Source of the DNA: Rhodocollybia butyracea
Lineage: Eukaryota; Basidiomycota; Agaricomycetes; Agaricales; Omphalotaceae
Reading direction: 5' to 3'
Assembly (NCBI GenBank): GCA_015501585.1
Contig: JADNRY010000107.1
Coordinates: forward strand, 124,001-188,000
DNA: 64,000 nucleotides
Shown in pieces: positions 1 to 10,448 of the stretch. A program made the translations under genes and the position numbers. Numbering within the stretch: position 1 is the stretch's first letter; every line of letters starts with the position of its first letter. The notes under the pieces were generated by a model that was not told the DNA's origin, ran no database searches, and saw only the letters and a list, made by a program, of their open reading frames with translations.

Positions 1-1345
1 ATATAGCGTACATAAAGTAAACGAACCATCTTCCCCAAGCCGAAGCGAAAGTGCTAAGAAAAAAGGTCCTTCCCTGCTTCAGGGAACGGTTATTATAGCA
101 GCGGGCACATTTCCCATTTCCTCCAACAGCACAGCATCCTAACATCACTGCTACCATAACCGACAACTCGGTCAGTGGCGAGGCTTGAAAAAACATCCAA
201 ATTTGCCGCGGTCCAAAAATTGCAACGAGGTTCTAAGGAAGTGCTGTATGAGCTATAGGGATGGAGCTGAGGCCAGAGAGAATCGCTGTAAGGATGCGGA
301 GGTCGCTTTTGTTGTTTGATGTTGCGTGATGATGGTGGTACAATGTCAAGCTGCTTGAAATATAAGCGCCAATAACTTTTAGTTATTTTTATGGTACGTA
401 CATTGAATCGTCGTAAACTGGTTCATCCAACACTCTGGACGACATATATTTTGGCTCTCACTGCTTCTGCTTTCTGCCCCGTAAGAACTGGTCTGGCGGG
501 TGGGCAAACTCAACAACTGGCAGCGATTGAGCGGTATCAGTGCACTTACATCGGTTTCGAGTGCAAACGCAAAATGAACGGAGAATGGTGAGCTATCAGA
601 TACAAGTAAAAAGAGATTAGACATCAGGTATGTGTATGAATTAAGAAACAAGGAAACGTACAAGAAAAACATCTTTCGCAACACCTCCGCTCAGCGCTCA
701 TGACTCAAACTTCCTGACTTCAACATCCCAGACCTTGTGAGTCATGAAGGTTCCCAGGATCTATATCTTCCTCTCCTCTTCTCTTCACCGGCTGCTAGTC
801 TCATCCTGTAGAATTCCCCCTCCACTTCTGCACCCTTGATATCTCCTTTTACCCAGCGTATCCGACTCACAGACGTGGAAAGACCGAAACACGTTTTCCC
901 AGCGCGATTTTGGAGACTCGCTACAAACCAAGGCTGAAGCATGACATGTTTGCGCTCTGTAGAACACATGGATTTGTTGAGTGAGTTCTTCGATGCAGCG
1001 TATGCGGCGTGTATCCCGAACCTGGCAATTCGAGGGAAGAGGAGGAGGCCAGGAAATGAGAACGAACATTGAATGAATGTCAGATGTGATAGCGCACAAC
1101 CGTTTCGCGTACTCGGGACAGATGGCTGAAGCCGTCTGCTTGTACCAGCAACCGTCAACCATCCCTATATCTGTGCTCTGTGTTCTGTGCTGAAGCTCGA
1201 GCAACCGACGTTCTGCAGCATGAGATGTTTTTCGAGGACGGGAACCATAGAGTAGGAGCATCAAGAGCACAACGATACACAAGTCACGGTCAGAGTACAA
1301 CGACAAACGAAAACCAATTCATCAAGTTGATTCTCTGCGTGTTTA
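1..1345. other. Left flank without a recognised gene
   Basis: I see no protein family here. Two overlapping minus-strand open frames (742-1158 and 785-1306) run through the same bases in different registers, neither shows a domain, and their composition looks random. No tRNA-like unit of the kind common after 4.4 kb is present. This stretch abuts the TTAGGG tract, so it could be a different chromosomal context from what follows. Confidence 0.4.
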
Positions 1346-1380
1346 GGGGGGGGTTAGGGGTTAGGGTTAGGGTTAGGGTT
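1346..1380 (+). repeat. Interstitial telomeric-type (TTAGGG) tract
   Basis: A G-run is followed by degenerate and then perfect TTAGGG units (about three perfect in a row). The G-rich strand reads rightwards, so as a terminus it would point into the rest of the window. The tract is not at the end of the sequence, and non-telomeric DNA continues on both sides. It is either a fossil telomere or fusion point, a repair insertion, or a misjoin. Confidence 0.75.
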
Positions 1381-1996
1381 GGTCCTGACAAAAACGACGA
1401 GTGAGCGAAGCGAACGAGGCGTTTTTTGGAAGGGCCAAGTTCGTTAGTTTGTTGGGTAAGAGCGAAAACAGCCAACAGGGTGTAAGATACTTTCTTACAC
1501 CAAATCCTGTTTCGCTTTTATAGCTCATCAGGGCTGTTTCACATCGTCTAACTGCATACGGACCCAGCGAACATGTGCTCGCCAACCCGTTTCCTCCTCG
1601 TAGGCGCAGGGTTTGACGCGTTGACGGGCCGGAATTCTTCATGAAATTTCGGGCCGGTGAGCTGCCATTCTGTACTTCAACCACCACCGTTGCGAGTCGA
1701 GAGCTGGTTTTCAAGGCTAAGTATGGGATCGGCTCAGGCTTTCATGCACATGACCTGGGTGATGTTGCTAAAGGCTCGTGCTGGCCGGTTCTCATCGATC
1801 TCATCACTCGTCAACAAAGGCTAACAACGATCTTTTTCATCTCGTCTATATCTATGGTTTCTTGCAGAAATGAAATCAAAGATTACACGTTCTACAACCG
1901 CCAATTTGGAGAGAATGAAACTTTTTTTCTTGTGTATCTTTGTTTTTTTCACTATAGCTACTTGCAGATGATCGATGAACGTTTGGACCGCCAGCG

Positions 1997-2392
1997 TTGG
2001 TGTGGAAGCCTCGGGATAGAGTTTGGAAGGACATGGACGCCCCGGCGCTTCCTCCGCGGCTAGAGTATTTGGGCTTATTGATGGGGTTGTCGTACTCCCC
2101 TCATCCTTCTTTGCAACAACCTTCTCCGCAGCATTTCACCAGCTCCCCGCAGCATCCCTCTTCAATCTTCCAGGCCCGGATCAGTCTCCGCGTCTGGAGT
2201 ATAGCCTCTCGCTACATAACTCAGTATCCCTCTCCACATCCACCTCCTACTCCTTCCGGCACTTCCTCCGCCAGTGGACTACCAGGCCCGAATGAACCTC
2301 CGCAGTTGGAATATGCTTCATATGCGTTGGGTTCTGCAAGTTTATCAAAGTCGTTATCAGCTGCTGCTCCCGCTGCTGGAGAAGGGGTTTAG
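1997..2392 (+). other. Possible coding remnant with three PxLEY-like repeats
   Basis: An open frame of 131 codons, and an overlapping one at 2023-2295, together hold three related segments ending in RLEY or QLEY after a Leu-Pro-Gly-Pro type lead (near 2060, 2195 and 2300). The second repeat is in a different frame from the first and third. That suggests either introns or a frame-disrupted repeat protein. I do not recognise a family, and the Pro/Ser-rich composition makes even coding status uncertain. Confidence 0.25.
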
Positions 2393-2794
2393 CGCAGTTG
2401 ATGATGATTCCGGGCGTGGGGAAGAAGCCGAAGAGGAATAGGATTGCTGTGCTGAATGGTGGATCTATTGGGTACCGAGAGACAACTTCTGTGACGGATA
2501 CGGCGCCAGCGGATTTGCCCTAGGATATCTTGTGAGATACGGGTTTGAAGACTCAATGCCGGACAATGGTATGTTGTATTCCATCTTGTGGGTAATTTCA
2601 TTATTAATTTTCTCGTTTAGCGTATTCGTTTCTGCGTCCGGCTACTGCGTTTGCTGTCTCCATCAAGACTCATCGACACCATTTATTTTTCAGCTTAACG
2701 CCTTAACGATTTACGTTACCAACTCTCGGAAAGCCACCACTCAGGCTCAAGATTCGCTGAAGGACTTTGGTGTGGACGATGTAGTAGTGTCTTT

Positions 2795-3230
2795 ATGCTA
2801 GGAACCAATCTGTTCTCAAGTACGTGTCATTCATATGTCGGCAACCGATACCAATTAATTGGGTCTCCTGTTTTACAGCTACACTTTGAATGCTCTGTAT
2901 TGTCACCTAACGACGACAACTCCGCTGTATCTTTGTCGCCTGCGAGGACCGCAGACATATGTAACCGCCCAGGACACGTCTGTATCACACCTTCTCGTCT
3001 CTGGCCTTTGTTTTCAAATCCACGCTACAGCCGAAGCGCTGAAGCTCTTCCCTCACCACGTGTCACTGTTCGAATTGGAACTACCCAAATTTCCACTTCG
3101 GTATCGGAAACACTGCAAGACCGATGTTCAGTGTCTACGACGCACGGCAATCGTTATTTCCACCTCAGCCCTGCTGATACTCGCTGAGGAATGGGGAAGT
3201 TTCAACTTCCCGAAACTCGGCCTTCATTGA
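2795..3230 (+). other. Overlapping open frames, coding status unknown
   Basis: Two plus-strand frames of 120-130 codons overlap here (2795-3187 and 2859-3230). Neither contains a motif I recognise, and only one at most can be real. Codon content does not favour either by eye. Confidence 0.15.
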
Positions 3231-3239
3231 CCATCGCTG

Positions 3240-4400
3240 GGTTAATCACTGACTCTTCTCTGTTTCAACTGCACCTTGCACCTCTGAGCATGTCTCACAT
3301 AGTAGGCAGCAACCCAAACAATAGAAACAACGCCTAATACTATACCAACTAGGCGCTTATACAAGCGCCGTTTGAGATGCCCTGGAGCCAATGTTGCCCC
3401 GATCAGCTTAATTTCATTTGTAAAAGGTAGCCTGACATCCCTCACCCAACATATGGTCACCATAGCCCTGTATGTCGAGCTCATCGTCGGCAATGAAATT
3501 CGCAATTTAATGCCTTTTTTAATGATGGCTGGGAAAGAATGGCATATATGTTGGTAATGAATAACCAGTGGATGAGACTTGTAGGGCATGATATGTTCCT
3601 TAGAGGTTAGGGATTAGGGGATCATAGAGGGTTTTTATCTCAGGGTTGTCGTCGTCACAAAAAATGTGTTTTACTACAGAGTGTGTGATTTCAAGGGGGC
3701 GCTAATTTGGACCAGTCATGGTTATCCATGTATGCACATTCAGGTGGTCATGTAACTTGTTATTAGTTTATTAGGACCTCTGATCACCTACTCCATTCAC
3801 CTTCCGCCGTCAACCCTGCTTAGGGGGGGTATACCAGTGTCCAGAGTTAATATGCCATCAAAACCACTAAATCGGGGTCTTTGTTAGGTATGTCTCAAAT
3901 AAAAATATTTTGACTATCCCAGTCACTTTTAGGGACTATTTCCTTCATATTCCATGTACCAAGTTATATCTCAATGTTGCCATACAGCCCTCTAGCGCAA
4001 TTTTAATGAAATCCCCCGCTTCATTCTGGTACTTTTTGCTTTTCCTTTAGGCAAATGTATGTTGCATCTATGCTAAATACATGATTTATTATAGGGACCT
4101 AATAGCCACTATTACCTCCCCCTATGCTCATTTGGTGAATTTATTACCTTCTTCTGTCTTTGTGAGCAATTTGGTCAAGGGTCACGTAGAGTTTCAGGGT
4201 TAGCTGTGTATGGCCCATCCACCAGCATGGTTTGGTGTTACAAGGCACCTATCATGTCTTTCACACATATTTCATGTACTATGTGTGGCCTAAATGTCTT
4301 TATTCATGGCTCTATGCACTAATTATATCTTGGCGGCTATTTTTTTGGTGGCTGTGTATCAAGTATTGGTCATTCCCACTTTGGAATGACATTGAACAAA
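3240..4400. other. Gene-free AT-rich spacer
   Basis: No supported gene. It has a GTTAGGGATTAGGGG-like stretch near 3605, scattered poly-T runs and no intact tRNA-like unit. It forms the left border of the tRNA-like field. Confidence 0.5.
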
Positions 4401-4421
4401 AACATAGCACCACTACCAATT

Positions 4422-4620
4422 GTGGCCTAGGGACTCGAACCCTTGTGCATTCTCTCAGCCTTGGACTGTTTTTTTTTTTTCCCTTGTACCACTTTGCTAT
4501 ACAACTTCACCACATAGTGAGCAGTTGCATCACGTGTCTTTATCTTAGTATTCCTAATCTTAACAAAGCTATCACTCGGCAAGCTCACGGGTTCGAATCC
4601 CATCTGAGCGCACCTTGAGA
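4422..4620. repeat. Two head-to-head tRNA-like 3' halves
   Basis: A minus-strand B-box/T-arm (GGGTTCGAGTCCC near 4430-4445) and a plus-strand one (GGGTTCGAATCCC near 4580-4592) face each other about 140 bp apart. Neither has a convincing acceptor and D-arm partner, so both look like truncated tRNA-derived fragments. Confidence 0.4.
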
Positions 4621-4714
4621 AACAGATCCATGAACATCCTCTGTGGGGGTTACGCCAAGAGTGCGAAGCTTGGGGCGAATCTCGAGCACACTGGACAATG
4701 AAATTAATTATCAC

Positions 4715-5040
4715 GTGATGGGTGATGAGCCATATCTCATGCCTGGGGAATGGTTTATGACTCACTGCACATCACATGACCTCTTCTGTTAGGGCAAGCA
4801 TCATGTGACAGCTGATGAGTCAAATTTCATGCCTGGGGCGCCATTTGTGACTCACCGGTAGATCAGGTGATGAGACAATGTTGTGCAATGACCTCATTGC
4901 ATCATTGGTTTTTCAAATTGTGCACAACCATATTAGGCTTACTATCGGAACTGAATTTCAGTTCCGATGTTAATGACATCATCTGATGAGCCATATCTGA
5001 TGCCCGGTTTATAGCTCACTCGTGTGTCATGTGGCCTGTT
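4715..5040. repeat. Copies of the GATGAGCC/TGACTCA-type repeat
   Basis: Three close copies of a roughly 60-bp motif: TGATGAGCCATATCTCATGCC, then a GGGG-AATGG segment, then TATGACTCAC with nearby CACATGAC or CACGTGAT. They lie near 4720-4782, 4812-4860 and 4984-5038. The same motif recurs near 6090, 12180, 16630, 18800, 22490 and 30177. It contains AP-1-like TGACTCA and E-box-like hexamers, but function is unknown. Confidence 0.55.
4939..4990 (+). repeat. Hairpin motif copy (GGAACT..AGTTCC + TAATGACATCAT)
   Basis: The inverted repeat ATCGGAACTGAA/TTCAGTTCCGAT is near perfect, with almost no loop. It is followed by GTTAATGACATCATC and then TGATGAGCCATATC. This is one of about ten dispersed copies in the window, plus orientation. 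Confidence 0.7.
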
Positions 5041-5319
5041 CCCATGAGACTGCTCACCCGCTTGTGATGACAAGAGTTGTTGTTACCATAATAATGCTAC
5101 TCTCAATCAATATATCCCGCAAGCTCAGCCAGGGTTCAATTTCACTGAGTGACCATTTCTTGCGCTTTTTTTCAATGTACCGCTCTCCATAAAAATTAAG
5201 TGTCTTGACATGGGTATTTCCTGCCCAAGGAATACTTTATGACTATCTGATAGATACAATGTTAATTCCAAGAGCGGTGAATGCTTCCAAACTGAAGAAC
5301 TGGTAAAATAAAAATAATA

Positions 5320-5740
5320 GCTTCTTTAGGGTAGGCTTTTGCGCAATGGGATTGCCCCGGTAAAAATAGATATATGACATCATCACACTGTTGTTTTTCA
5401 AATCCCTGTCTTTAGGGTAGGCTTTTGCGCAGTGGGATTCGGCTTTTGTATTCAAATGAAACTAGATAAGAGTGCAATGACATCATTGCGTCATTGGTTT
5501 TTCAAATCCCTGTCTTTAGGGTAGGCTTTTGCGCAATGGGATTGCCCCGGTAAAAATAGATATATGACATCATCACACTGTTGTTTTTCAAATCCCTGTC
5601 TTTAGGGTAGGCTTTTGCGCAGTGGGATTAGGCTTTTGTATTCAAATGAAACCAGATAAGAGTGCAATGACATCATTGTGTCATTGGTTTTTTGAATCCC
5701 TTTCTTTAGGGTAGGCTTTTGCGCAATGGGATTAGGCCTT
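5320..5740. repeat. 190-bp tandem repeat
   Basis: The phrase TTTAGGGTAGGCTTTTGCGC recurs with GCGCAATGGGATT at 5341, 5531 and 5721, an exact 190-bp period. A half-unit variant (GCGCAGTGGG) lies between them at about 5430 and 5620. About 2.2 copies, nearly identical apart from a few substitutions. No tRNA-like structure inside. Confidence 0.85.
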
Positions 5741-5845
5741 GGGTCACCCATATGCCATATGACCTGTTCCTTTACGACTTCAAGGCATATAACCCTTGCC
5801 CAATCAAAGTCCCTTTGATGACAACAGTTGTTACCTTAACAATAC

Positions 5846-5922
5846 TCAGATAGTATAGTGGTATTAGCTCTTGGGTCAATATCAATCCCCAAGCTCACGG
5901 GTTCAATTCCCCTCTGTGTACT
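5846..5922 (+). tRNA. tRNA-like unit, enlarged anticodon loop
   Basis: Acceptor ACTCAGA pairs with TCTGTGT apart from one mismatch. The D region is TAGTATAGTGGTATTAG, and the T-arm is ACGGG-TTCAATT-CCCCT. An anticodon stem CTTGG/CCAAG encloses a 14-base loop that begins G-T-C-A-A. This is one of the few units with a T at position 33, so a Leu(CAA) reading with a 7-base intron is possible. Confidence 0.45.
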
Positions 5923-6383
5923 TTGGCCCCCATTCCTTGTTAATTTTTTTTTTCCTCAATATCAATACTCAATTTCTCTGGCGTGTTAGAACCATGTAAA
6001 GCTAGCATTAATTCCAAAAATGGTAACTGGTTCCACTCTGAGGAACATTAGGCTGACCTGTAATTGAACCTTGATTTTAATGACACCACGTGACGTTTGA
6101 TGAGCCATATCTTATGCCCGGGGAATGGTTTATGACTCACTCATGTCACATGACCTGTTTCCATTAGGTGTAGGTGCTCCTAGCCTGGCTCTTGCCTTTA
6201 ACCAGTTTGGAAAATCCTGATAGTGGCAACAGAAAAAAGGCCCGGGAAGGGATGGGCTTCTTGAGTTTATAGACTATCTGGCCATGACTACGACCCATGT
6301 TGACCTCCCAACCCATCCATATTTTTCTTGTGATATAAAAAAAACTGGCCGTCATATATGATCACAAGTGAAATATCTACTTA

Positions 6384-6465
6384 GAGCCTGCTTGGGAGTC
6401 GAACCCAAAGCATCTTGATAAGATGAGTTGAATGAATGATAATGCCGCTGCACCATCAGGCCATG
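6384..6465 (-). tRNA. tRNA-like unit with good A and B boxes
   Basis: Read on the minus strand, GGCCTG pairs with CAGGCT. The A box is TGGTGCAGCGGCATTATC, and the T-arm TTGGG-TTCGACT-CCCAA is perfect. The central part is about 30 bases long and pairs ATCTT with AAGAT, so the anticodon arm is enlarged. No clear anticodon can be assigned. Confidence 0.5.
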
Positions 6466-6692
6466 GATAAGAGCACCCATATCTTTTCTTTAACAATCAC
6501 ATTCAAAGAATTTATTTGGTGGCATATGATTGTGAGTAAATGATAGATATTCCTAAAAGGAATGGTTTCTTGTTAGTTACTTAATGGGGTAATGATGTCA
6601 TTGTCATCCAAACCAAAAATTCTGCTCTGAGCATTGTAATACACTACCTTCAAGGTGTGTGTTGTAGATCAGCGTCTGAAATTTAAGAATGC

Positions 6693-6788
6693 CCTTATAG
6701 TCTAGTGGTATGACACTTCAGTCCTATAAACGTCAATGTCCTGTACCTCTGACTGAGGAGGCGTGGGTTCAAATCCCACTAAGGGTAT
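6693..6788 (+). tRNA. tRNA-like unit, possible intron-bearing Arg(CCT)
   Basis: GCCCTTA pairs with TAAGGGT, the D-arm is GTC..GAC and the T-arm GTGGG-TTCAAAT-CCCAC is perfect. CTTCA pairs with TGAGG as a 5-bp anticodon stem. The next bases are G-T-C-C-T, which would give anticodon CCT with an insertion of about 25 bases. However, pairing continues 3 bp past the stem (GTC/GAC), which is atypical for a spliceable pre-tRNA. Confidence 0.5.
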
Positions 6789-6998
6789 ACGTCCACTCCT
6801 TTCTAAAGGAGCTGTTACATTTTTTTATTGATGGGGTAAGGTGTTGTTTCAAGCCAGGAACCAACAGCCAGAGATACAATGACATCATGCTCGAGTTTCT
6901 TGTCAGCGACAAACTGTCCAAGGGCATGTGCTGGGACTATATCACCTCCAGTGCTCTGGACAATCAAACAAAAAATAAATCTGTTATACTTATAAGCC

Positions 6999-7075
6999 CA
7001 TGTTGCCTGAGTGGATCGAACCCTTGTAGATTGCATTAAATAATAATGACGAATCACATATGCCACTGAGGCATT
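6999..7075 (-). repeat. Degenerate tRNA-like unit
   Basis: The minus-strand B box AAGGGTTCGATCCAC lies near 7013-7025 and an A-box-like TGCCTCAGTGGCATATG near 7055-7072. The acceptor ends do not pair convincingly. Confidence 0.35.
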
Positions 7076-7655
7076 ATCAAGTTCCGAATATATGGCGTCT
7101 TTATCACTAACTGATCTGACATTTGATGAATCACGGCATCTAAGCCACTGTGACTTGCTTGTTTGAGTGTGTAATAGGAATTGTCCGCCCGGTTAAAGCT
7201 AGTCCTACGACACACTACCTGGATGTACTTGCCATCATCTCCTGTCAATTCCTGATAGCGGCTCGGTCATTTCACTTGATCTCTTGTCATAACCTAAGGA
7301 TGTGAGCAATCGCACCTGCACTGCAAACTGTTTACGCTGTAAAGTTTGACTGTCAATAGCTGGCCAGTAACAAGAAAAATCTACTCAACAGCTGGAGCAT
7401 CGCTGCTCGTTCTGTTTCAGGGGGGGCGCATTCACCTGCTCGTCCGACATACTCACCAACCGTCTCAGGAGAATCTACAATATTTTTTCTTTTTGAAAAC
7501 TTGTTTCGCATTTGGCAGATGTCCTTTGGGGTGTGATTCAAAGTCTAGGAGAGTTTTACAAGTTCTTGGGCCCAAGTCTTATTTGAAGGAGAGATGTTTT
7601 AGTATTGGAGGAATCATCATCGATCCCATTTAGGCTGGAAGCTGATTTCATAGCA

Positions 7656-7735
7656 ATCCTCAGATAGTATAGTGGAATTAGCCCTTGGTCAGTACCATTT
7701 TAGGGGCTGGGGTTCGACTCCCTCTGAGACTGATA
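7656..7735 (+). tRNA. tRNA-like unit
   Basis: CTCAGA pairs with TCTGAG, the A box is TAGTATAGTGGAATTAG, and the T-arm region is TGGGG-TTCGACT-CCCTC. GCCCT pairs with AGGGGC around a roughly 17-base loop that itself holds TGGT/ACCA. It is a sequence relative of the unit at 5846. Confidence 0.45.
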
Positions 7736-7969
7736 TGAATCTTGATGCCTTTTTTTAATAATTTAAATTGACACCATAACAACACTCAGATAACACAGTT
7801 ACAACAGTTGGTGAGACATGGGTTTAAATGTGGTGCCATTGCACTATTAGGCCATGAATACCGCTGAAGGCAAAGAACTCCATTGAACATTATATGTACA
7901 TCCAGCTCACCAACACTGTAGGCGGACATTTCCACATACCTCAATAGATTTTGACTGCAGAAATTATTA

Positions 7970-8042
7970 ATTCCCTTGTGGTCTAGTGGTTTGATGCTCT
8001 ACTTTGACCAAAGTGGTGTGGGTTCGTATCCCACCAAGGGTA
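7970..8042 (+). tRNA. tRNA-like unit with shortened anticodon hairpin
   Basis: CCCTTG pairs with CAAGGG, the D-arm is GTC-TAGTGGTTT-GAT, and the T-arm GTGGG-TTCGTAT-CCCAC is perfect. The central hairpin ACTTT/AAAGT has a 4-base loop, too small to present an anticodon. It therefore looks like a tRNA-shaped transcript rather than an adaptor. Confidence 0.45.
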
Positions 8043-8205
8043 CACATACACTGCGCCCTGAACATGTTTTTATCTTGTCCGAGGACAAAATCCACAACTT
8101 AATCACAGATGGGATCAAACCCTTTGAATCATATGCCACCCATTGGAGGACCTGCTTACCCCTTCCAATTTTTTATGCACTCTGCTCATACAGATAAAAC
8201 AGTTA

Positions 8206-8265
8206 TTGTATCCGCGGGATTTGAACCCTTGTGGGTCGCATGCCACTGTGCCATACTATCAAAAT
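8206..8265 (-). repeat. Truncated tRNA-like unit
   Basis: The minus-strand T-arm region CAAGGGTTCAAATCCCGCGG and an A-box-like ATGGCACAGTGGCATGCG are only about 20 bases apart. The anticodon region has been lost or was very short. Confidence 0.35.
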
Positions 8266-8432
8266 ATCTTTCAGGAAACCTGTAACCCTCTGTGTTTAGG
8301 AGGCTAGTAAACTTGGCAGTATGATGACATCATTCCAAGTTCAGCACGAAACTTCTGACCCATATACTGTTTTATGACTCTGTTAGAGCAAAACACAAAA
8401 AACTGTCATTGTCATTGTGTGAGCTACAGGTA

Positions 8433-8532
8433 CACTTGAAGGGGGATTCGAACCCCCGCCTCCTTGCAATCATCTGTCACTGGAGCTGAACACATGATTT
8501 CAAGGCATCTTAACCACTTGACTATTCAAGTG
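8433..8532 (-). tRNA. tRNA-like unit, family A, best-paired example
   Basis: Minus strand: acceptor ACTTGAA/TTCAAGT is perfect over 7 bp, the D-arm TAGTCAAGTGGTTAAGA matches an A box, and the T-arm GGGGG-TTCGAAT-CCCCC is perfect. Where the anticodon arm belongs, CCTTGAAATCAT pairs with ATGATTGCAAGG (12 bp, one mismatch) around a roughly 20-base loop. There is no pyrimidine-T pair at positions 32-33, so no anticodon is evident. Confidence 0.6.
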
Positions 8533-8604
8533 TGTTTTAATACAACCCCTACTTGTATCAAGGCTATCACGCACCATATGCGTTGCACAAACAAAAATGT
8601 ATTA

Positions 8605-8660
8605 TCTCAGGAATCAAACCCCTGCTTCTAGTTGTGTTTGCCACTAGGCAAGGTCACAAA
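8605..8660 (-). repeat. tRNA-like 3' fragment, family A
   Basis: Only the T-arm half (GGGGTTTGATTCC on the minus strand) and a short piece of the CCTTG-type stem remain. Confidence 0.3.
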
Positions 8661-8740
8661 AACCACATAGTCCTTTGCATGTATCAGTTTACGGTCACCC
8701 TAGAGTGTAAAAAATTTATTTTTAATTTGAGCCCTCAGCT

Positions 8741-8828
8741 ACACCCAAAGGGGAATTTGAACCTCCGCCTCCTTGAAATATTGAGATCTTTCACCAGGTT
8801 GATGATTTCAAGGTGTCTTGAGTGTGTA
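8741..8828 (-). repeat. Truncated family A tRNA-like unit
   Basis: It has the T-arm GGAGG-TTCAAAT-TCCCC and the CCTTGAAATCATC/TTTCAAGG central hairpin. The 5' acceptor and D-arm are cut short at about 8826, just after CAAGACACC. Confidence 0.4.
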
Positions 8829-8940
8829 CTAGTTCTTGTTCGTTGTGTTTTACTACAGAGTTTTCCCATATTGTTGACGCCGGAATGTACAGAAATTGGT
8901 ATCCTCTCATGGAAATTATACTTATTGTGACCCTTTGACT

Positions 8941-9010
8941 ACGCTCATAGGAGGAATCAAACCCCTGCTTCATAATCTCAAGGCGTGTATGCCACTTGAC
9001 TATTCAAGTG
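8941..9010 (-). repeat. Family A tRNA-like unit with central deletion
   Basis: Acceptor and D-arm CACTTGAATAGTCAAGTGG are intact and the T-arm is GGGG-TTTGATT-CCTCC. The middle is reduced to about 20 bases, so the long hairpin is missing. Confidence 0.4.
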
Positions 9011-9149
9011 TGTACTTGCTTTATTTTTATACGGTCACCCTTCCAGCAATACAAGCAACTATTTGTTAAAACATATGCCGGACGCCGGAATATACAGAAC
9101 TTGCTCTAGAGCCTGAAAAAAAGTATACTCATCGCAAGCCTCAGGCTAT

Positions 9150-9245
9150 ACTCAAAGGAGGAATCGAACCTCCGCCTCTTGAAATATCGAAACCCTTTGC
9201 CGAGTTTATAATTTCAAGGCATCTTGACCACTTGACCATTTGAGT
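9150..9245 (-). tRNA. tRNA-like unit, family A
   Basis: Acceptor ACTCAAA/TTTGAGT is a perfect match. The T-arm is GGAGG-TTCGATT-CCTCC and the D-arm is TGGTCAAGTGGTCAAGA. The central hairpin is a 9-bp CCTTGAAAT/ATTTCAAGG stem around a roughly 30-base loop. Confidence 0.55.
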
Positions 9246-9433
9246 GTGTACTAGCTTTTGTATGTTGTGTTTTACCACAGAGTCCTTTCCCATTTTGTGG
9301 TAAACTAAACTTTTGCTGTGAATTAGGAGTTGTAAAACTACACATTATGGCCTCTTTACAGCTTGCTCTTAAGCATGCCTTCTCAAGGCTATCATGCAAC
9401 ATATGCGGTGCACAGAAAAAATGTATTCCCTCA

Positions 9434-9532
9434 CACTCAAAGGAGGATTCGAACCCCCGCCTCCTTGAAAGATCAAATCGTGTGGGCATATCTATAATTG
9501 CAAGGTGTCTTGACCACTTGACTATTCGAGTG
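9434..9532 (-). tRNA. tRNA-like unit, family A
   Basis: Acceptor ACTCGAA/TTTGAGT (one G-T pair), D-arm GTC-AAGTGGTCAA-GAC, T-arm GGGGG-TTCGAAT-CCTCC. The central stem is CCTTG/CAAGG. Its loop contains the phrase GATTTGATCTTTC that several neighbours share. Confidence 0.55.
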
Positions 9533-9761
9533 CGTACATCAAGTGCGGTTTGATGAAACCTGTTACTGTAGGATACGGGAAAAAGTTGACAGTGGTAACC
9601 CTGGTCAAGTGATACCAAACTTGAATCTGATATATCTTAATTTCAAGCCATGTGTCTATTTGATTCAGGATTGACATGGCAAGCCGGCACACTGTACTTG
9701 AGGAACCCAACTAGGTGTGGGCACTGGAAAAAAAATGTAACCCGTCGATCATTTCCCACCA

Positions 9762-9859
9762 CACTCAAAGGAGGAATCGAACCCCCGCCTCCTTGAATGA
9801 TGAAATCTTGTGACAAATCTATAATTTCAAGGCGTCTTATCCACTTGACTATGTGAGTG
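9762..9859 (-). tRNA. tRNA-like unit, family A, with T8 terminator
   Basis: Acceptor ACTCACA/TTTGAGT is mostly paired, and the T-arm is GGGGG-TTCGATT-CCTCC. About 25 bases past the 3' end, on the minus strand, lies an unbroken run of eight or more T (9728-9735), a normal Pol III stop. The central CCTTGAA/TTCAAGG stem is enlarged as in its neighbours. Confidence 0.58.
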
Positions 9860-10106
9860 CATACCAGATTGCATTCTTGTAACCATATCCCGTTGTGCCC
9901 TCATCTAGAATAAACATAAGGAAGAATCAAATACTACCTATATGCGGAGCGGCGTTTGATACAAACGCCGATGAATCCCATTCCTTGAGGCACAGTTTTG
10001 ACCTGTTCCCTTTCATTCTATATTCGTTGGATAGCCCAACTGGCTTTGACTGGGATTATTTTCAAGTAGCAAAGACTGATTCATGGGAGATTTTAGCCTA
10101 CAAAGT

Positions 10107-10236
10107 GACCTTCCGAGTGTCAAAAAGGTGATTTGAACTCGTCTATACAACCTTACCGGGAATTGAACCCGTGCGGCACTGCGCATGCGCATAAGGCATG
10201 CTACTGACGTGTTACCAACTGCACTACCAGGCTGTA
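10107..10236 (-). tRNA. tRNA-like unit, GCATGC family, copy 1
   Basis: Minus strand: A box TAGTGCAGTTGGTAACAC and T-arm ACGGG-TTCAATT-CCCGG. The centre is built from GCATGCC and GCGCATGCGC, which can form a strong self-complementary hairpin. A second copy lies at 10449-10580 with only a few substitutions, flanked by the same ACCTTCCGAGTGTC phrase. Confidence 0.5.
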
Positions 10237-10448
10237 ATGGAAAGAAGGAAGGAAGAATTTATTACACGGCGTGGTCCAAGTGCTGAATGCCAGAACTGTT
10301 GGGAGAGGAGTGGACGAGCTCGCAGCTAAGGTGCTGTAGATCCATCCGTCTCATCAATGGCTAGATAACATATATATACGGCGTAATGGAAGGGTTTGTA
10401 GTCTGCGGAACCATCAGCGCCGGAGTCAGATTGACTGGTATTGTATAA

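Noticed and set aside
742..1306. Minus-strand open frames of 138 and 173 codons
   Set aside because: They overlap in different registers, show no domain, and have no neighbouring exon that continues them; by eye they look like chance frames.
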